Source of the DNA: Phoronis australis
Taxonomy: Eukaryota > Phoronida > Phoronidae
NCBI GenBank assembly: GCA_002633005.1
Contig: NMRA01000128.1
Span: 237,165-301,164, forward strand
DNA: 64,000 nucleotides
Direction of reading: 5' to 3'
Shown in pieces: positions 13,576 through 26,950 of this stretch. Under the pieces are notes generated by a model, which saw only the letters and a list, made by a program, of their open reading frames with translations, was not told where the DNA came from and made no database searches. Numbering within the stretch: position 1 is the first letter of the stretch; each line of letters begins with the position of its first letter. The position numbers were made by a program, and so were the translations under genes.

Positions 13576-14130
13576 CTGTAGGAAACACGTGCAGACAACT
13601 GTGGATCGAAAGCAGTGAAGGGTCTCCTACAAAAGCTTTTAGCTTTTTATCAGTGAACTGTATCAGAGGCCAGAAATTATCATTGCATGACATGTGAATT
13701 GTGTTGACTCACCCCTATTGTTAACAGGTGTCCCCAGACAGCCTTATGCACTCTCAAATGATTAAGAAGATAATATCATTGTATGTTGGTTCTGTGAAAA
13801 CAGTGCACGTAACTGCTGAAAATGCAACCAAGCTCATTCGATAAAAGCTAAATACCAGAAGTATCCTACGCAGCAACATTTAGATTGACCCATGTCAATC
13901 AAATAACATCAGAAATGAATTCCATATCACAGAAAATGATATTTATAAATACTGTTTTGCATATCCTTGTAAGTCATCAAGTTCAAAGTAAAACAAGAGC
14001 AACGCGAAGCAATGAAATGCGCCCACGACTGCACCACAAACGGTGTGCTTCTAAGGGTGTTTGTTTGTATCATATCGATGGCCATTAGATAGCACAGAAT
14101 ACATTGAACCCATCCAAAAATGGGAAGGTG
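13576..14130. other. Upstream region of the S9 peptidase, no gene seen
   Basis: This is the intron or upstream sequence 5' of the peptidase start exon. It is AT-rich with no conserved-looking frame. The first noncoding exon and promoter of the peptidase must lie further upstream, possibly as far as 19-20 kb. Confidence 0.4.
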
Positions 14131-16110
14131 TCGTGGTTTCTCAAAATCATTTGCCAAATTTCATGAAAGTCGGTCAAAGAACTCCAACAAAGGCAAATAA
14201 AATGTGAAAAAAATCAAACTGCTCTTAGTAGGAACCATAACAGTATAGTCGAATCAGTCCATCTGCTGTCAATTTAATAGGAATACAATTGCAACATTTT
14301 AAAAACATCTTGCAAAGGGTTTAGGAGATACAGCCGTAGATGCAATAAAATGTCACTAGAAGGCATCAAAGTATTTGGACCTGTTTGAAAATCCACGCCA
14401 GTCATGCTCTGGTCAGCAGGAACACGTCTGTCCATTTTCATTATGATCCACAGCGCAGTTAGGCAGATACAGAAGCAGACGACAAAACGGACTAAAAATA
14501 ATTACTAGAAGGCGCCAGAGTAGCCAAACCCATCTGAACATCAGCTGTGGTCTCCTCAAAACACACTAGCCAATTTTCAGCACTTTGGCAGATAGAAAAG
14601 TGGACACCAAAAAACTGATTCAAAAATTTTAAAAAACCCCGTCATGGCCACTACGTAACGCAGAATTGCCAGAGCCATCCCAAAATGGAAAGGTGGCGTC
14701 ATCTCCTTAACAGAAACCTATTTACCAGATTTCATGAAAATCCATCCACGAATTCCAAAAATACAGAGTCAACCGTAAAAAATAAAATTGCCAATAGGGG
14801 GCACAGCAGTGGTCGGAGTGGTTTGGAATTCGTCATCATCCACTGTCAGCTTCATAGGACACATCTGCATTCCTTAATAGAAACCAATTTCCCAAATTTC
14901 ATTGAATTTCAGTAAACAAGACAGAAATATACAAAACAGCAATGAGTTCAGGATATGGAATGGACGACTGTGGATTGAATTGATGTAATAGCACTGAATA
15001 CACAAGACAGGATTGAATTGTCATACAGTTGGCATTGAGTTCATTAAATGGAAGTGAATATACATTTTGATGTTTTTTGCATAAACACTGCCCATACAAG
15101 TCCCAACAACCACAAAGGTCAGGTGGTTAATTAATCACCATATCAGTTACAGTGACCTGCATGTACAGTGGATCCTCTATCACAGGGTGCAATGAGTCGT
15201 ACTTTAGCTGGCAGATCCCTGATAACAACTAGATTGCCATGCTATTTCATTGCTTTACACTAAACTTGCAAAGAAGAGTCTTCCACCATATCTTTAATTG
15301 ATGCAGGAGTGGAGAAATCCCTGGGAGATATACCCAGTGTTTCCAGAGGACAGTTCAAGTTACTTGTCAACATTAAAACGGTTTCTGCACTTTGAAAATT
15401 CTAGGTTGCAGTTTCTTCAAGTTGCTGGCTACTCAGACAGTATAGGCAATGTAATCGTTGGTTCTAGACCATACTAGATGCTAAGTAACTATACTTAAGA
15501 TAAACTGCTTTCTGATTTACGTCACTATAACCACTCTAACAAAAGCCTTACAGGGCACACAGTGGTAGTCGAAACCGTTCGAAAGTCATAGCCATCTACA
15601 GTCAACTTCATAGAAATACACTCATCAAATTAAACACTAAGATTCAGCAAAGGGTTCATGATACACAGCCTCGGATGCAAAAAACAACAAAACTATCACT
15701 AGGAGGTAGCACAGTAGTTGGAGCTATCCAAAAATCATTGTCCTATTCCCAGTAGGAGCACATACACATAGGCCTGCAATTTTCATAACCACCCTTAGAG
15801 TGGTTTGGCTGATAGAGAGGACGCCAAAAACAGACATGAAAACAGTAAATGGCCATTATGTGAAGCAGAATAGGTCAAATTCCTTGGAAAACAAGAAGGC
15901 ATTGTTGCCTCCTCAATAGCTACATATCTGCTACATTTCATGAAAATCCGTCAAAGAACTACTTAAGATACAGAGGCAAAATTGCCACTAGGGGGCACAC
16001 TGGTAGTCGGATCTGTCTAAAAATTCACTCATGCCGTCCCGTCCATGATGGGAACATAACTGCAAAATTTGCAAACATTCACCCGAGGTTTTGGAGATAC
16101 AGCAGCAGAC
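14130..16110. repeat. Array of diverged repeats with CTAGGGGGCAC cores
   Basis: The same phrases recur in degraded form several times: 'TTTCATGAAAATCCGTC', 'GAGATACAGC', 'CTGTCAACTTCATAGG' and the core 'CCACTAGGGGGCAC..GTAGTCGGA'. The best cores are at 14790-14804 (GCCAATAGGGGGCAC) and 15984-15998 (GCCACTAGGGGGCAC); weaker ones are near 14353, 14505, 15549 and 15695. Inverted-orientation relatives occur at about 24060-24660 and 37885-37920. It reads as an old interspersed repeat family nested or tandemly arranged upstream of the peptidase gene. No coding potential. Confidence 0.55.
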
Positions 16111-16292
16111 GCCACACAGACACTAGGGATGGTGGTGCCACACAGACACTAGGGATGGTGGTGCCACACAGACACTAGGGATGGTGGCGCCACACAGACA
16201 CTAGGGATGGTGGCGCCACACAGACACTAGGGATGGTGGCGCCACACAGACACTAGGGATGGTGGTGCCACACAGACACTAGGGATGGTGGC
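16111..16292. repeat. 26-bp minisatellite, 7 copies
   Basis: Seven perfect-length 26-bp units start at 16111, 16137, 16163, 16189, 16215, 16241 and 16267 (unit begins GCCACACAGACACTAGGGAT and ends GGTGGT). The only variation is T/C at the second-last bases (GGTGGT or GGTGGC). The near identity implies recent expansion. The unit contains CACTAGGGATGG, related to the CTAGGGGGCAC core of the adjacent diverged repeats, so the minisatellite probably arose from one of them. Confidence 0.95.
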
Positions 16293-19200
16293 AGAACAGT
16301 GGTCTCATCTAACTCCGTTCTGCTCAGTTCAGAAAAGATCTCTGGACTAACGCTGTGTTAATGCTTCAAACTAGACTCAAAGTTTCAAGAAACAATTGTC
16401 ACTGACACTTGCTGTTGAACGGGTTGTTTTTGTTTTTGCAAACTTGGCTAACCCATTACAAACTTGACCCATTTCATACCACCTTGTACTTTGCCAATAG
16501 ATTTTTACAGGAACGGCTCAGTTGTCCAGAAGCTTGTTTATTAGGAAAACTGATCTTAGGTTCCACTTTTCTGAAGTAGAACAATTACAGCAGTACCAAT
16601 GACATTACAGCAACAAAACACCAAGTAAAATATATTGTGACATTCAGTTGATTATTTGTAATTGCTTGGCTTTTGAACATTTGTAAAAAGTTAGATTAGG
16701 AAATAAATAAAATTACTGGTTCTCTGGTATCTGTTGATGGAAGTAATCACTTTGGCTTTCAGAAAACTGTGACAAATAACATATGAGTTCTGATGCTACT
16801 GACATTTATCTCTGTTCCCTGAAATCTCTGAACAAAAGAAGCCAACAATAAAAAGCCCAGTAACTGAGGAAAATGGCAATTCAAATTGCAACTGGTAAGA
16901 AGCATTAAATGTTCACGAGATGTACTAGCTAGCATTGTGCTTATGACTATTGAGTATATGTAAAACCAATAATGAGATTACAAAATAGCAATCAAATAAT
17001 AAATTTCATCTCAGAAAAAACGACAAGTGTCATGTATTTAATCAATTTTGCATAACAGAGAACAAACTAAACTCGAAGGAAGTGATATATGTCAAAAAGA
17101 AATTAGGAGTGTGCAATAAGTGAGATGATGACATGCATGTATTAACAAGAATGGTCAGTGTTGTCTGTTTTCTTTCAAATGAAACAGACAATGCAATGCC
17201 ATGCGTTTAAGCAGCAAGTGCCAAAAATTTCCAGTTGCTATAGATATAACACCAGAATACTTTGCACCCCCTCCAGTGTCAAAACACTGCACATTCTGGT
17301 CATGATCAACATAACTTAACTTATTATTAGCAGCCATAACAAATTACCCCCTTGCACCCCCATGACAGTTCACCACCATAAACCTAATGAAATTATCTAT
17401 AATTTATTGTAGATGAATAATTAACAAATGATGCGTCTGCTGACGAGAAGACTGAATTCGTCAAAGATTGCGTGATGACTTTGAAATATCATATTAAATA
17501 AGTTTCATCAGGAAACTCCATGACTTGACTTGGTTCCAAGATTGGTTCAAAAAGTTATTTAAAATGGGTAACAGAGAACTGAAACCCAGACCAAGATCTT
17601 TTTGGCAAAGTTTCATCGTATTTCTTCCAACAAAAAACTCACAGTAATTTTAAAGTTAAAACTTTTCACAACTCACAAGCTAGGAATTCAATTTCAGGAA
17701 CCAAACACTTAAAAATTACCTGTTTTGCAATGTCTACAAAAACATCAGTTTTTTTTAGTCAGTGCTTTATTGTGGTGCAATCATCACTAACGATCACCTA
17801 ATGGTCAACTCCAGACAGACTCATTATCTGGTATCTTGACGATGACAGAAACTCTGCTTACAAATCTGAGGAAAGTTCTGCTTAAGTTTCCAATGTCATA
17901 TCATGTGGCTTTAACAAATGACTGCAGTCAGCTCTACTGCTGACCTACAGTATCTATTCAGCACTTCACAGCAGGAGCATGTATACATGTTGGCTAATTT
18001 TACTAGATACTCTATCTATCCTGAATAAAGTCCAAGATTTAACTGAATTGGCTGGACTATCACTACTAATATGCCTACTGAATTTCCCGTCTCTGACTGC
18101 CAGCGGTGCTGCCTGAAATAATCGCAGGGATTTACAAGACAAGACATGGCATGCATCTGTACTATGGAACTACGCCACTAGTGTTACCTTGTGACGGGTC
18201 TTTCCTGACACTTGGCAAGTCATTTCTAACAGGCTGACATGTCAGTGATGCTGTCAATGTTCTTAAAAGAACCAATCAGTGTTAAGGTTATACAGTGTGT
18301 TGACCAAACCAATGAGGTCGTCAGATGTTTTGATGTTACTGACTTCTAGGACTTTCCGATCTACACGTCTTGTACAAATTTCGTTAAAATTGGACGAAAA
18401 TTGCGACCTGTAGAATGCGAACAAACAAAAAAAAAACTTGCTGTCAGACCAACATACTTGGCGGAAAAATTCCGCCAAGTAAAAATGGCCAGCACAGCCT
18501 CCCACAACTAACAACCTACACAATGTCCTGTATCCACTGAGCAAGACTGGAACATCTTCACTGATTAAGCAAATAGAACCTACAAGGACTCAATTGCTGA
18601 CACAGCACTTGAGCAAATCACTCCAAGGTCACAGACATCAAGTCCTCATCACTCAAACCTTGCCCTCCTTTATTTGGATAAACAGTCTTTCATTTATAAC
18701 ATTTTTGACTGCATGTACATGCGACTCTAACGTAGAAGCCACCGTTGTACTTTTGCAGGGTGCTAACTGTAACACTCCACAGAGGTGGATTATGATTCAT
18801 TTAATTAATACGAGTGTGCATGTAAACTTGTCTCTTGTTGGTCAAATGCAAAGTGGCAGGGCTTATGACCTTTTAGGCTAGTGTCAGGTCAGTTGGGATG
18901 TAAACTGACTGACATAGAAGCATACATCAACGCTGACCAAACCACAACGTCTTATTGGTCGCGCAGTAATGGGACGGTAACTTGGCACACTTGGGAAGTA
19001 AATTTCGAGTCAAGTCTGACACGCTTCAATGACTCGTAACGTGTCAGGAAAGACCTGTCACAAGGTGACGCCAGGGACGTTCCATACTGTACAACCTGGC
19101 TCAGTCACTGATGCTGCAAGCAGTAAACTTCAAGATGACCAAGCCGGTGTGTTACCATTGTGGCATTTTCTTGTTGCTCACAACTTAATTTTTCGATTCT

Positions 19201-19900
19201 TTATCCCAACATCAAGTTGGGAAGTTTACCCCCGGCCTGTAGCCAATATCTTACATGGCAGATGGTTGGTGGGCCACGCGCAGCTCTCTTTTGTTCGATA
19301 ATTGCTTTAATCTAAGATCGTATCTAGCCTGACTAGGCTGTGCTGTTAAAAATAACAGTTAAGTTATAACATATTTGAACATAAACCATTAGCATTTCTG
19401 AAATCCTGGTCAAATGGTGATCATGTTTAGTTTTTGAAACGCCAAAATCGCCCCAACTGCCACCGAAGTTAAAATAATCTAGCTATTCTACACATGATCC
19501 GTAATAAGCCTGCCTGTTGTCATAACAGACAAAAGAGAATGCTTGGCAGTTAACAAAGCTAGATGTTATCACACGCTCACAACCCCCTACGTCTGGTAAA
19601 GTCACTGAACGGGAAAACGGTGCGTAACGTATGGCCACGGGAGCGACGCCGCGGTAGACTCCCACTGCCGTTGCCCTGGATTGCCACGAGGGTCATGACG
19701 ACATTTTACATGTGCTTATCAAATTCAGAGAGAACCAAATACGTCACATACCTGAAGGAAGGCCCTGTAACATTCACCACCTGAACACAGATAAAAGAGC
19801 TGGAAACTCTTCTTGAACTCGTCGCAATGAGGCGAAGGGCCTGAAACCGTATTCTCATCATGTGGCGACACCTGGCAGACAACTGCAGAGCTGCCGGTGT
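16293..19900. other. Intergenic region, no gene seen
   Basis: No conserved-looking frame, RNA gene or complete element was recognised. Short open frames at 18263-18544, 18594-18881 and 19029-19301 show no family features. A small perfect inverted repeat (TTGGCGGAAAAATTCCGCCAA) occurs near 18458-18479. Confidence 0.4.
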
Positions 19901-19910
19901 AGAAATGATC

Positions 19911-20300
19911 CACCGGGTCATTTTTCACAGTAAATTTTTTTTCACGGTATCTAAATTAATGTGAAAAATTCCAATCCATGAAAAAATGACTCACGTCAGT
20001 GAAAACTTCTATCATTATTCAAAAGTTCCCCCTCAACAGGCGGGGTTGGGATAAGCAGATATATGATACCCGCAATGGGACCCTTCTCAACAATGTTCGG
20101 TGCGCGGATGTTTATGTCTGGGGCATAGACTATAATCTATGGTCTGGGGTGATTTCCTCCGGGGGTCATTTTTCACAGTAATTTACATTCAATTTAGACT
20201 CCATTAAAAAGCGACCCGGGTCGTTTTTAATATTAAAAAGTGGCCCGGGGTCATTTTAGTATTGAAAAAACGACCCATGGGTCATTTTTCACGCTGTCAT
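19911..20300. repeat. Cluster of short palindromic repeats (GACCCGGGTC / TCATTTTTCAC)
   Basis: The phrase '(G)GGTCATTTTTCACAGTAA' occurs near 19916 and 20164 and again near 20280. Palindromes of the type AAAAAGCGACCCGGGTCGTTTTTAA (20207-20231), AAAAAGTGGCCCGGGGTCATTTT and AAAAAACGACCCATGGGTCATTTTT follow. Nested hairpins built around GACCC..GGGTC suggest a foldback/MITE-type element of several hundred bases. Confidence 0.55.
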
Positions 20301-21399
20301 TATCAATGCTACACCGGCAACATTGCATTTATAGCAACAGACCCATGAAAGACGTGTATCTATTTATCATATTCTATTATTAAATTACTATACAACCGGA
20401 AGAGCTATTTTAAATTTTAAGAGTTCCCTTGGGTAAGAATTAATAGCACCCTTAGTTCCCACTAAAACCTTATTTTTTTCTTAGGTAGTATTTCGGTGGT
20501 TACATATGAGACACTTCGTACTTTTAAACATTCTCCCATCAATTAGGTCACGTGATCGTGTCTGATCAGTAAAATTCAACAAGTAGAGAGGCATGTCTAT
20601 AATAGCAAAACAACTCGGTCAATAAATCTTCAGCTTCGCATTTTTGTAATGCTCATGCTCAAAACCAGTTTTCTAAATTACAGTTTCGTTTTTGTTTCAT
20701 ATACGTTATTTTTAGACTTTTCATCTGGGTCCGGAAAACATGATAAAATACTTGAGCTGTTACTGATGGCCGACGATTGGGCAACTCGTGTGAAGCGACA
20801 TCGACAAAAGAGTGTACGCCGGCTCACGATTTCCACCGACAGCCGCGTCTTGCATCTGGATGACAAACGCAAACCAATACCTTCTGACACCTCAGACTAC
20901 GCATATCACCTACTCCTGTCCCACTACCTTTCGTATAGAAAGCGAATGTACCCACCCTTGTAACTGGAAACTTTTCCTCAAAGTTTCCAACAAAGCTCAT
21001 TTCTTGTGGGCCCTTAATACTTATGAAATTTTTCATTACTTAATTCATTAAGACGCAATGACTGCAGTGTTTATCTACGCAGACGAGCACTTCCTAAATG
21101 TCGCCCACCTGTTCTGAATTAGGCCAACACAAACTTCGTTCTTAGAAATCAGTGGTTCACACAAAATGCTTGCCAACCCAATGCATTGTCTTTTCTAAGG
21201 CATCAGTTAACTATAAAGATAATTATTTCTTCTGGTTGACGACACAGCCATCAGCAGCAAAAATGATAATAAAATCCTTTGACAAAGAAAAATGATTTTG
21301 ATACCCATGTGTCAAATATTTGTAAAAAGGTTTCATGTCAGTTCAGTGCTCTATTTAGAATACGCCTCGTGCATGATTTACAATGTAAACAAATGGTAT

Positions 21400-22045
21400 T
21401 CAATTCGTTCATATGATCTTAATTACTGTTGCCTCATATGGTTCCAATGTGGAATTCAAAAGAGTAAAAAAGGAATCCAAATACATGCCCCACGCTCTGT
21501 CTCCAATGACTCTGCCTCGGCCCTACAAGCATCTGTTATTCAGGGCAAAGTGTAAAGTACGTAATAATTTATGTAGAAAAATGTTATGCGTAGAGGTTTT
21601 TAAACATATCAACAAGATTGGTCCACACAGTCTGAATGTTTTTGTTGAGTGTGCAGCATAACGTAGTACGTTTTACGCAGTACGAATACGCGCTATATTC
21701 CACACTCTAATACCAAAAATATAAATTGCCAATTATGCCGGAGCTACATTGGTGTTAGGCTGTGGAATTTACTCCCAAATAATGTACACAACATAAAAGA
21801 TCTAAAAGACTTAGCTAACACTTTTTGATGTCTAATGTGAGGGTTAATGAGTTGTGAATTTCGTACAATTGTAACAATGTAGAGCAAGAAAATTTTCCAT
21901 TTGTTTTTCTCGTGTATGCCATGTCTGTATATAGTTATCTAAAACTGTTGTATAGTCTCACTCAGTTTATGCCGGGGACGAGCACGTGTGCTAACGTTTT
22001 ATCTGTTTGTAAACCATACGAATGTGAAATAAACCTTTAGTCACT
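21400..22045 (+). mobile_element. LINE 3' end relic (C-terminal reverse transcriptase region)
   Basis: Degraded frames carry landmarks of the C-terminus of CR1/Jockey-like LINE ORF2. First comes a stretch with 'FKRVKK..', 'RPYKHLLF' and 'MLCVEVFKHINKIGPHSLN' (about 21444-21650), matching the family pattern of basic residues, 'YxxLL' and 'xxExFKxxNxxxPxxL'. Then 'SYIGVRLWNLLPNNVHNIKD' (about 21740-21800) follows, the usual 'GxRLWNxLPxxIK' ending. Frames shift between these blocks and stops interrupt them, so it is dead. The element ends in AATAAA-containing sequence near 22030. Confidence 0.7.
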
Positions 22046-24000
22046 TGCTAACTAACAAAAAGGCTCCTGCCGAGTTCCTCTGTTTACAGGCAAGCACGAT
22101 CTATGATAAGTGGAAGTTGTGCGCTGCCAGGAATTAAAAACTGACATCGTCTGGGAAGTTAATTTTTTTGGGTCCATATTCGCCAAACATCTTGTAGAGA
22201 TTACGACAGTGTAGAAACAGAATCCCAAGTTTTCAAGTATGTCAAGAACAGCGGTCCGCTCAAAATTGGACATGAAAATAAATCGTCGGGTACCCGGGTT
22301 TTCACCACTTGGGCCTGGATAACAGCGAGGAAGAGTAGGTTTGTGCCGCTATTTCCTTTGAACTGTGAGTGAGAAAAGCAGTCTAATCCGCTAAGACAGT
22401 GTCTCGTTTGACTACCAGGCCGCTTGATCCAGTGCAATGTTGACTTCACGCGCACACAGGAAGTTGTGCCAGTAGATCCCATATTGCACAGTCCCAAATA
22501 GGATCGCAACTACTTCGCTTAAATAGTCAGCGTTTTTGTGTCTGTTTACTCACAAATGTTATATTTTCACTATCATTTTATCTTTATTAACAACTCCTTT
22601 TGACTCAGTTCCGTTTTTTAAATAATTTATCTAAAACAGCCTTTATTTCAATCAAATTAAATAGGGACTTAGTTCTTAGACTAGGGGTGTTGCACGAAAA
22701 GATCCCTGCCGATTTTCAATAATATTTAGGATTCAACGTAGAGTTCATTCTCAGTGTGTATCAAAGCCAAAAATAGACTTAGTATTGAAAACACAACAGC
22801 ATAAGAACGGACAATCTGTTTTCACAAGTCTACAAATGCAGTAAAATTGAAGAAACATTGCTGAGTACCTATTTGGGACTGTTCTATGAAACCGAGCACA
22901 GCGAAAATGCGCCGATTTTCTTATTCCTTGACACCCGTCTATTTGTTTTCTGGTTGAACAAAACTATTCACATAAGAATTGTAAACGATTAATTGTACAT
23001 CACTGTCCCTTCATGAAGGTTACATTTGCCTAAACCATGAATGCCTTATAATCAAAACTTTAACATTTTCAACACGCTTACGACTTGTGATAGCATGTTG
23101 TGGTGTATTTAGGATGCTAGCACAAAAGACAACACTTTGTACATCCGAAGGGAATTATTCATACACATAGACGAATACATGTGTGAACCGAGAATGAGCA
23201 CGGGACGGGTGGCGCACACGACTTGTAACGGAAGGAGGCGCTGGTAGCTCCTCTACAATAACGTGTCCGATAGGAATTTCAATAAAGAAATTGCGGCGAC
23301 TTTTTCAACCATTGGCGACAACTCCGCGGTGAAAAGATGAAATTTCCTGGCCTGGGCAAAAAAGTGGTCAATCCTCAACCCCTGGGACCACCAGATCCCT
23401 AATGGACGTAAATGCTTTTTGAAATCAGTTTTCACAAATCGTATAGAGTAATGGAATCAAGTGCAGCTCAGTTTGTAAAACATGTATTTAAATTGGAACT
23501 AACAAGGGCACAGCATTGGTCCAACTTTATATTCAATCATCACAGGAAACAAGTTATTTTTGGGAGTTTACAAAGACAGTAACTTATATAACTGTCAAGG
23601 AAAGCAGGTGTGTGGTCACTGATAATAGATGAAAGTCGTGTGAAAGGCTCATGACTTTTGCAACACACCATTATATGTTACTAGGCACCATGCCATTAGC
23701 AACAGATTAAACTTATGAAACACAAGTGCATGTCATTCTTCTAATATTAAGATGAAATACAGCTAAAAATAATGAACAACCCGATTATCCAAAAATAAGA
23801 CATCAAGTGGCTCTTCTGCTTTTCTTAAAAAAAACACAAAAAGAAAAACAATTTGAAAATGAATCCCAATACAAACGAGATTACAGTAAACAACTCTCCA
23901 AACATTGCCTTTTCAATCAGTTAGACCCTTTTTCAAAAACAAAACACAATATCAACAAAGAAAACAAGTTTGATTTCTTAATTTCTGGTGCTTATACAGA
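22046..24000. other. Intergenic region, no gene seen
   Basis: AT-rich sequence. Open frames on the minus strand at 22052-22509 and 23253-23435 lack recognisable motifs or splice context. One or more of the missing DEGS exons would be expected between here and 26.9 kb, but nothing resembling them is present. Confidence 0.4.
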
Positions 24001-24056
24001 AGTAAACAAGTTATACACATGCATAGCGNTGGTACTATTATGGACCCACATATGCA

Positions 24057-24660
24057 AATGAGGGTGCATATTGCTGTCATTTCTGTTTGGCGTCCATGCA
24101 GCAGCAGCATCTGTATCTTGGTGAGAGTTTGCAAGTGTATTCCTGTCTGGATGATCACCACTGTTGGTCAAATTCGACTACTGCTGTGCAACCTACTAGA
24201 AATTGTATTTCTTTTTGTATTCTTCCATATCTCCCAGGTCTCTTAATGTATCTTAATGTGGCTGATATGGGAGTGTCATCGGACAATGCTTGCCTTAATA
24301 TTACTAAGTTCAGTGACGGTTTGTCAAATGTTTCTGGTTAGGTAAGCATGTCTAACGTTGATTTTCGGACTATTATGACTGCTGTTGTGCCCCCTTGGGG
24401 TAATTGCCTTTTTGCCTGCCTCAATACTTACCAAGTTCAGTGATGGAATAGGACCGTAGTGAAGTTTGACATATTAACTCCTAGTGAGGTGAACATGGCT
24501 TACATTGATTTTGATGAATTCGACTGGCTATGCTCCCTAGTGGCAGTTCTATTTTTTCATCTGACTCAATGCTTACCAAGTCGTCACACTGTTCGTGTTA
24601 ATAAAACCTTAGCTTACCTTGACTTTCAGATGGTTCCAATTACTGTGGCAATTTAAAAAA
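24057..24660 (-). repeat. Copies of the CTAGGGGGCAC repeat family in inverted orientation
   Basis: Reverse-complement reading gives blocks such as 'TAGGTTGCACAGCAGTAGTCGAATTTGACC' (split), 'GGGGGCACAACAGC' and 'CCACTAGGGAGC', matching the family described at 14130-16110. An N at 24029 lies just to the left. No coding potential. Confidence 0.45.
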
Positions 24661-26950
24661 AATGAGCACTACTCGTATCCTTGACATTGAGGATTTGTAC
24701 AGTGGGCATATATCAACGATGTGTTGCCTCTGTTTACATTTAAGTGCTTGCCCACGAAATGTAGATTTAAGGTACAATAAACGGACACCTTCTGTCAAAA
24801 TCAAGGCTTGAAAAGAATGGACTGTTAAGTTTATTTCTTCAGACCAGTTGCAGTAAGTTGGTTGTCTCCTATGGTAAATTTCAGTTGGAGAAGCAGTATA
24901 GATGCCAGATAAATTTCAGGCATTAATGTTTTCAATTCAAATAAAGGATCAGAATGTGATGATGATTTAACAAACTAACAATGCAAAGTGGGATCCGTGA
25001 CATCCACAGTTAGAGATTAAATGAAGTAGTTTAAATTTAAATCATCATTGTTACGGTAGTTCATGAGAGTGTAATGGGTCAAACTTTGTGGCCTGAGCAT
25101 GCATTGTGCATCTCAGAAGGCACCAGGCCTCCTGCCTATTTTTTAGAGCATGGGATAATGAGAGGCTCAAACACGGGGTCATCCGGGATAAAAAAGCGGG
25201 ATTTCAAAAACAGGGTGTCCAAATAACGTCCATGACCAATTACGCGTAAATGTGTTTTTATGCTGTTGTGGTATGGTTCGTTTCTGCAGAGACATGGGTA
25301 TGTAATGCAGTTAAATTTATGTCAACCAATATACGATAGATTGCGTTGTGCAGTGTTCAGTAAGTTGAAGTATTTACATAAATGTGGCCTCATATAAATG
25401 TCTCCTATAAATGTGGCCTCATTTGATAATTGTACCAGTGCAATTTGAACCAAACTTTTCATGATCCCTGATAATGTTGCTCTGTGCTCTGATAATAACC
25501 TTGTTTTGTAATCCACCAGTTCATTCATTGTTGAAAAATGGGAGTCGTACTGTGCCTGTTATCAGGGTTTTTTTTTGTCTGATTATCCCTGTATGGTGTG
25601 ACATGTGTAGGTGGATACTATCACGTAGAAGAGTTGTACTGTAGTATTACTGTGTACAGTCAACTGCGCTACAATGGACCTTCTTTGAACCTTTCTAAAA
25701 TGTTTGTTGTAATCGATGTTCATTATAACTGGCCCTTGATGCCTTGAATTTGGGATCAAATATCTGCCCTGTTCCCCTACAAAAAATATTTTAAATCTCG
25801 TGAAATTCCTCTCATCAGGCTCTCAAATTCCTCTCCAAATCTTTTCAAGGTTGGAATCGCTTCTGCAAAACTTAAGTTTTGGCTACTTGAGGCATCGTTG
25901 GGTGGAAAAAGGAATGGGGAGATTTCCTCCTCAACCAAAAAATTATTTTCTCAGTAGGTGCAGGCACCTGTCCCCTTAAAATTGAGCAAAAGTTCAATGT
26001 AACCAAATCAAATTGTGTGCAGTACATTTGGCTTTGGTCTTGTTGAATGGAATGTTATGTGCAAGGAAATGTTATTAGTCAAGTTAGTTGTAACACGAAA
26101 TATGGTTCAGCTGTATATTTGCGCAGTGATGGGCTTGACATGTTAAATCCATACAACTGTAAAAATAGACTCCACTGACACTCAGAACTTGACCAAAAAA
26201 CAGCTGTTATGGTTTTCCAGTTTCCTAGGCTATCACTAACTCCTGTTTTTTTGGACACTAGTCAAGTTCCCCTCATGATATCCTAGATCCACCACTGTGG
26301 AGTTGAGTGTAGGTATAATGCAGACCAACTTACATTGAGCAACAAGTCCCAATATCACAGTTGTACAGTAAAGTTTCTTAGACTTCGGAGAAAAAGAGTG
26401 GCCAAGATTTTTCATTTTTCAGATGCTCACTGCAGTGTTAGAAATTGCAAAATTTTACCATGTGTTGGGTGATCTCAGCTGTTCAATATAAACACTGGTT
26501 GTCATGAAGTAAACTTTTCTTCCTATTTATTTTTGTTGAGAAATTTAATAAAATGTCAGTCAGTCGTGTTGTTTGGTCATGACTACATGGTTCTGTTCTG
26601 GCGCTTTCTGCACATTTGTAAGAATTCTGAGTAACTAATTTCACTTTCTGACACTTCAACACATTTCTTATCAGTGCAATCATCAACATGTAAGGAGGAA
26701 GTCGCACAAAAAGCATACTATTTTGAAAGCTTAATGTTATGGAGAAACGCTAAAATATAACCTCCCATGTTATTTTTCATTGTCTTCTCAAACCATACAA
26801 AATTTCTATGTATGGTACTACTGTATCCAGCATTGGTAGAAGGCTTAGCTTACCAAACCATGTAAAACATATTTAGTTTTTGTAAAAATGTGTTGTATAC
26901 GGTATGATTTTGAAAGCATTTTGACCAGTGATCATGTTTTGTCATTTCAG
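24661..26950. other. Intron or upstream region of the DEGS terminal exon
   Basis: AT-rich, no open frame with family features. By position this should be the last intron of the desaturase gene, ending in the acceptor TTGTCATTTCAG at 26939-26950. Confidence 0.4.

Noticed and set aside
19706-19928. Minus-strand frame MTRWIISTPAALQLSARC as a first exon / targeting peptide of the S9 peptidase
   Set aside because: It would have to join the exon at 13575 in phase 2, but its only donors leave phase 0.
20649-21051. Overlapping open frames on both strands near 20.65-21.05 kb (for example MADDWATRVKRHRQKS)
   Set aside because: GC-richer than the flanks and open in several frames at once, but no family motif, no consistent splice sites and no match to a DEGS first exon.
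22052-23435. Minus-strand open frames at 22052-22509 and 23253-23435
   Set aside because: No recognisable domain, no supporting exon structure; composition like surrounding intergenic DNA.
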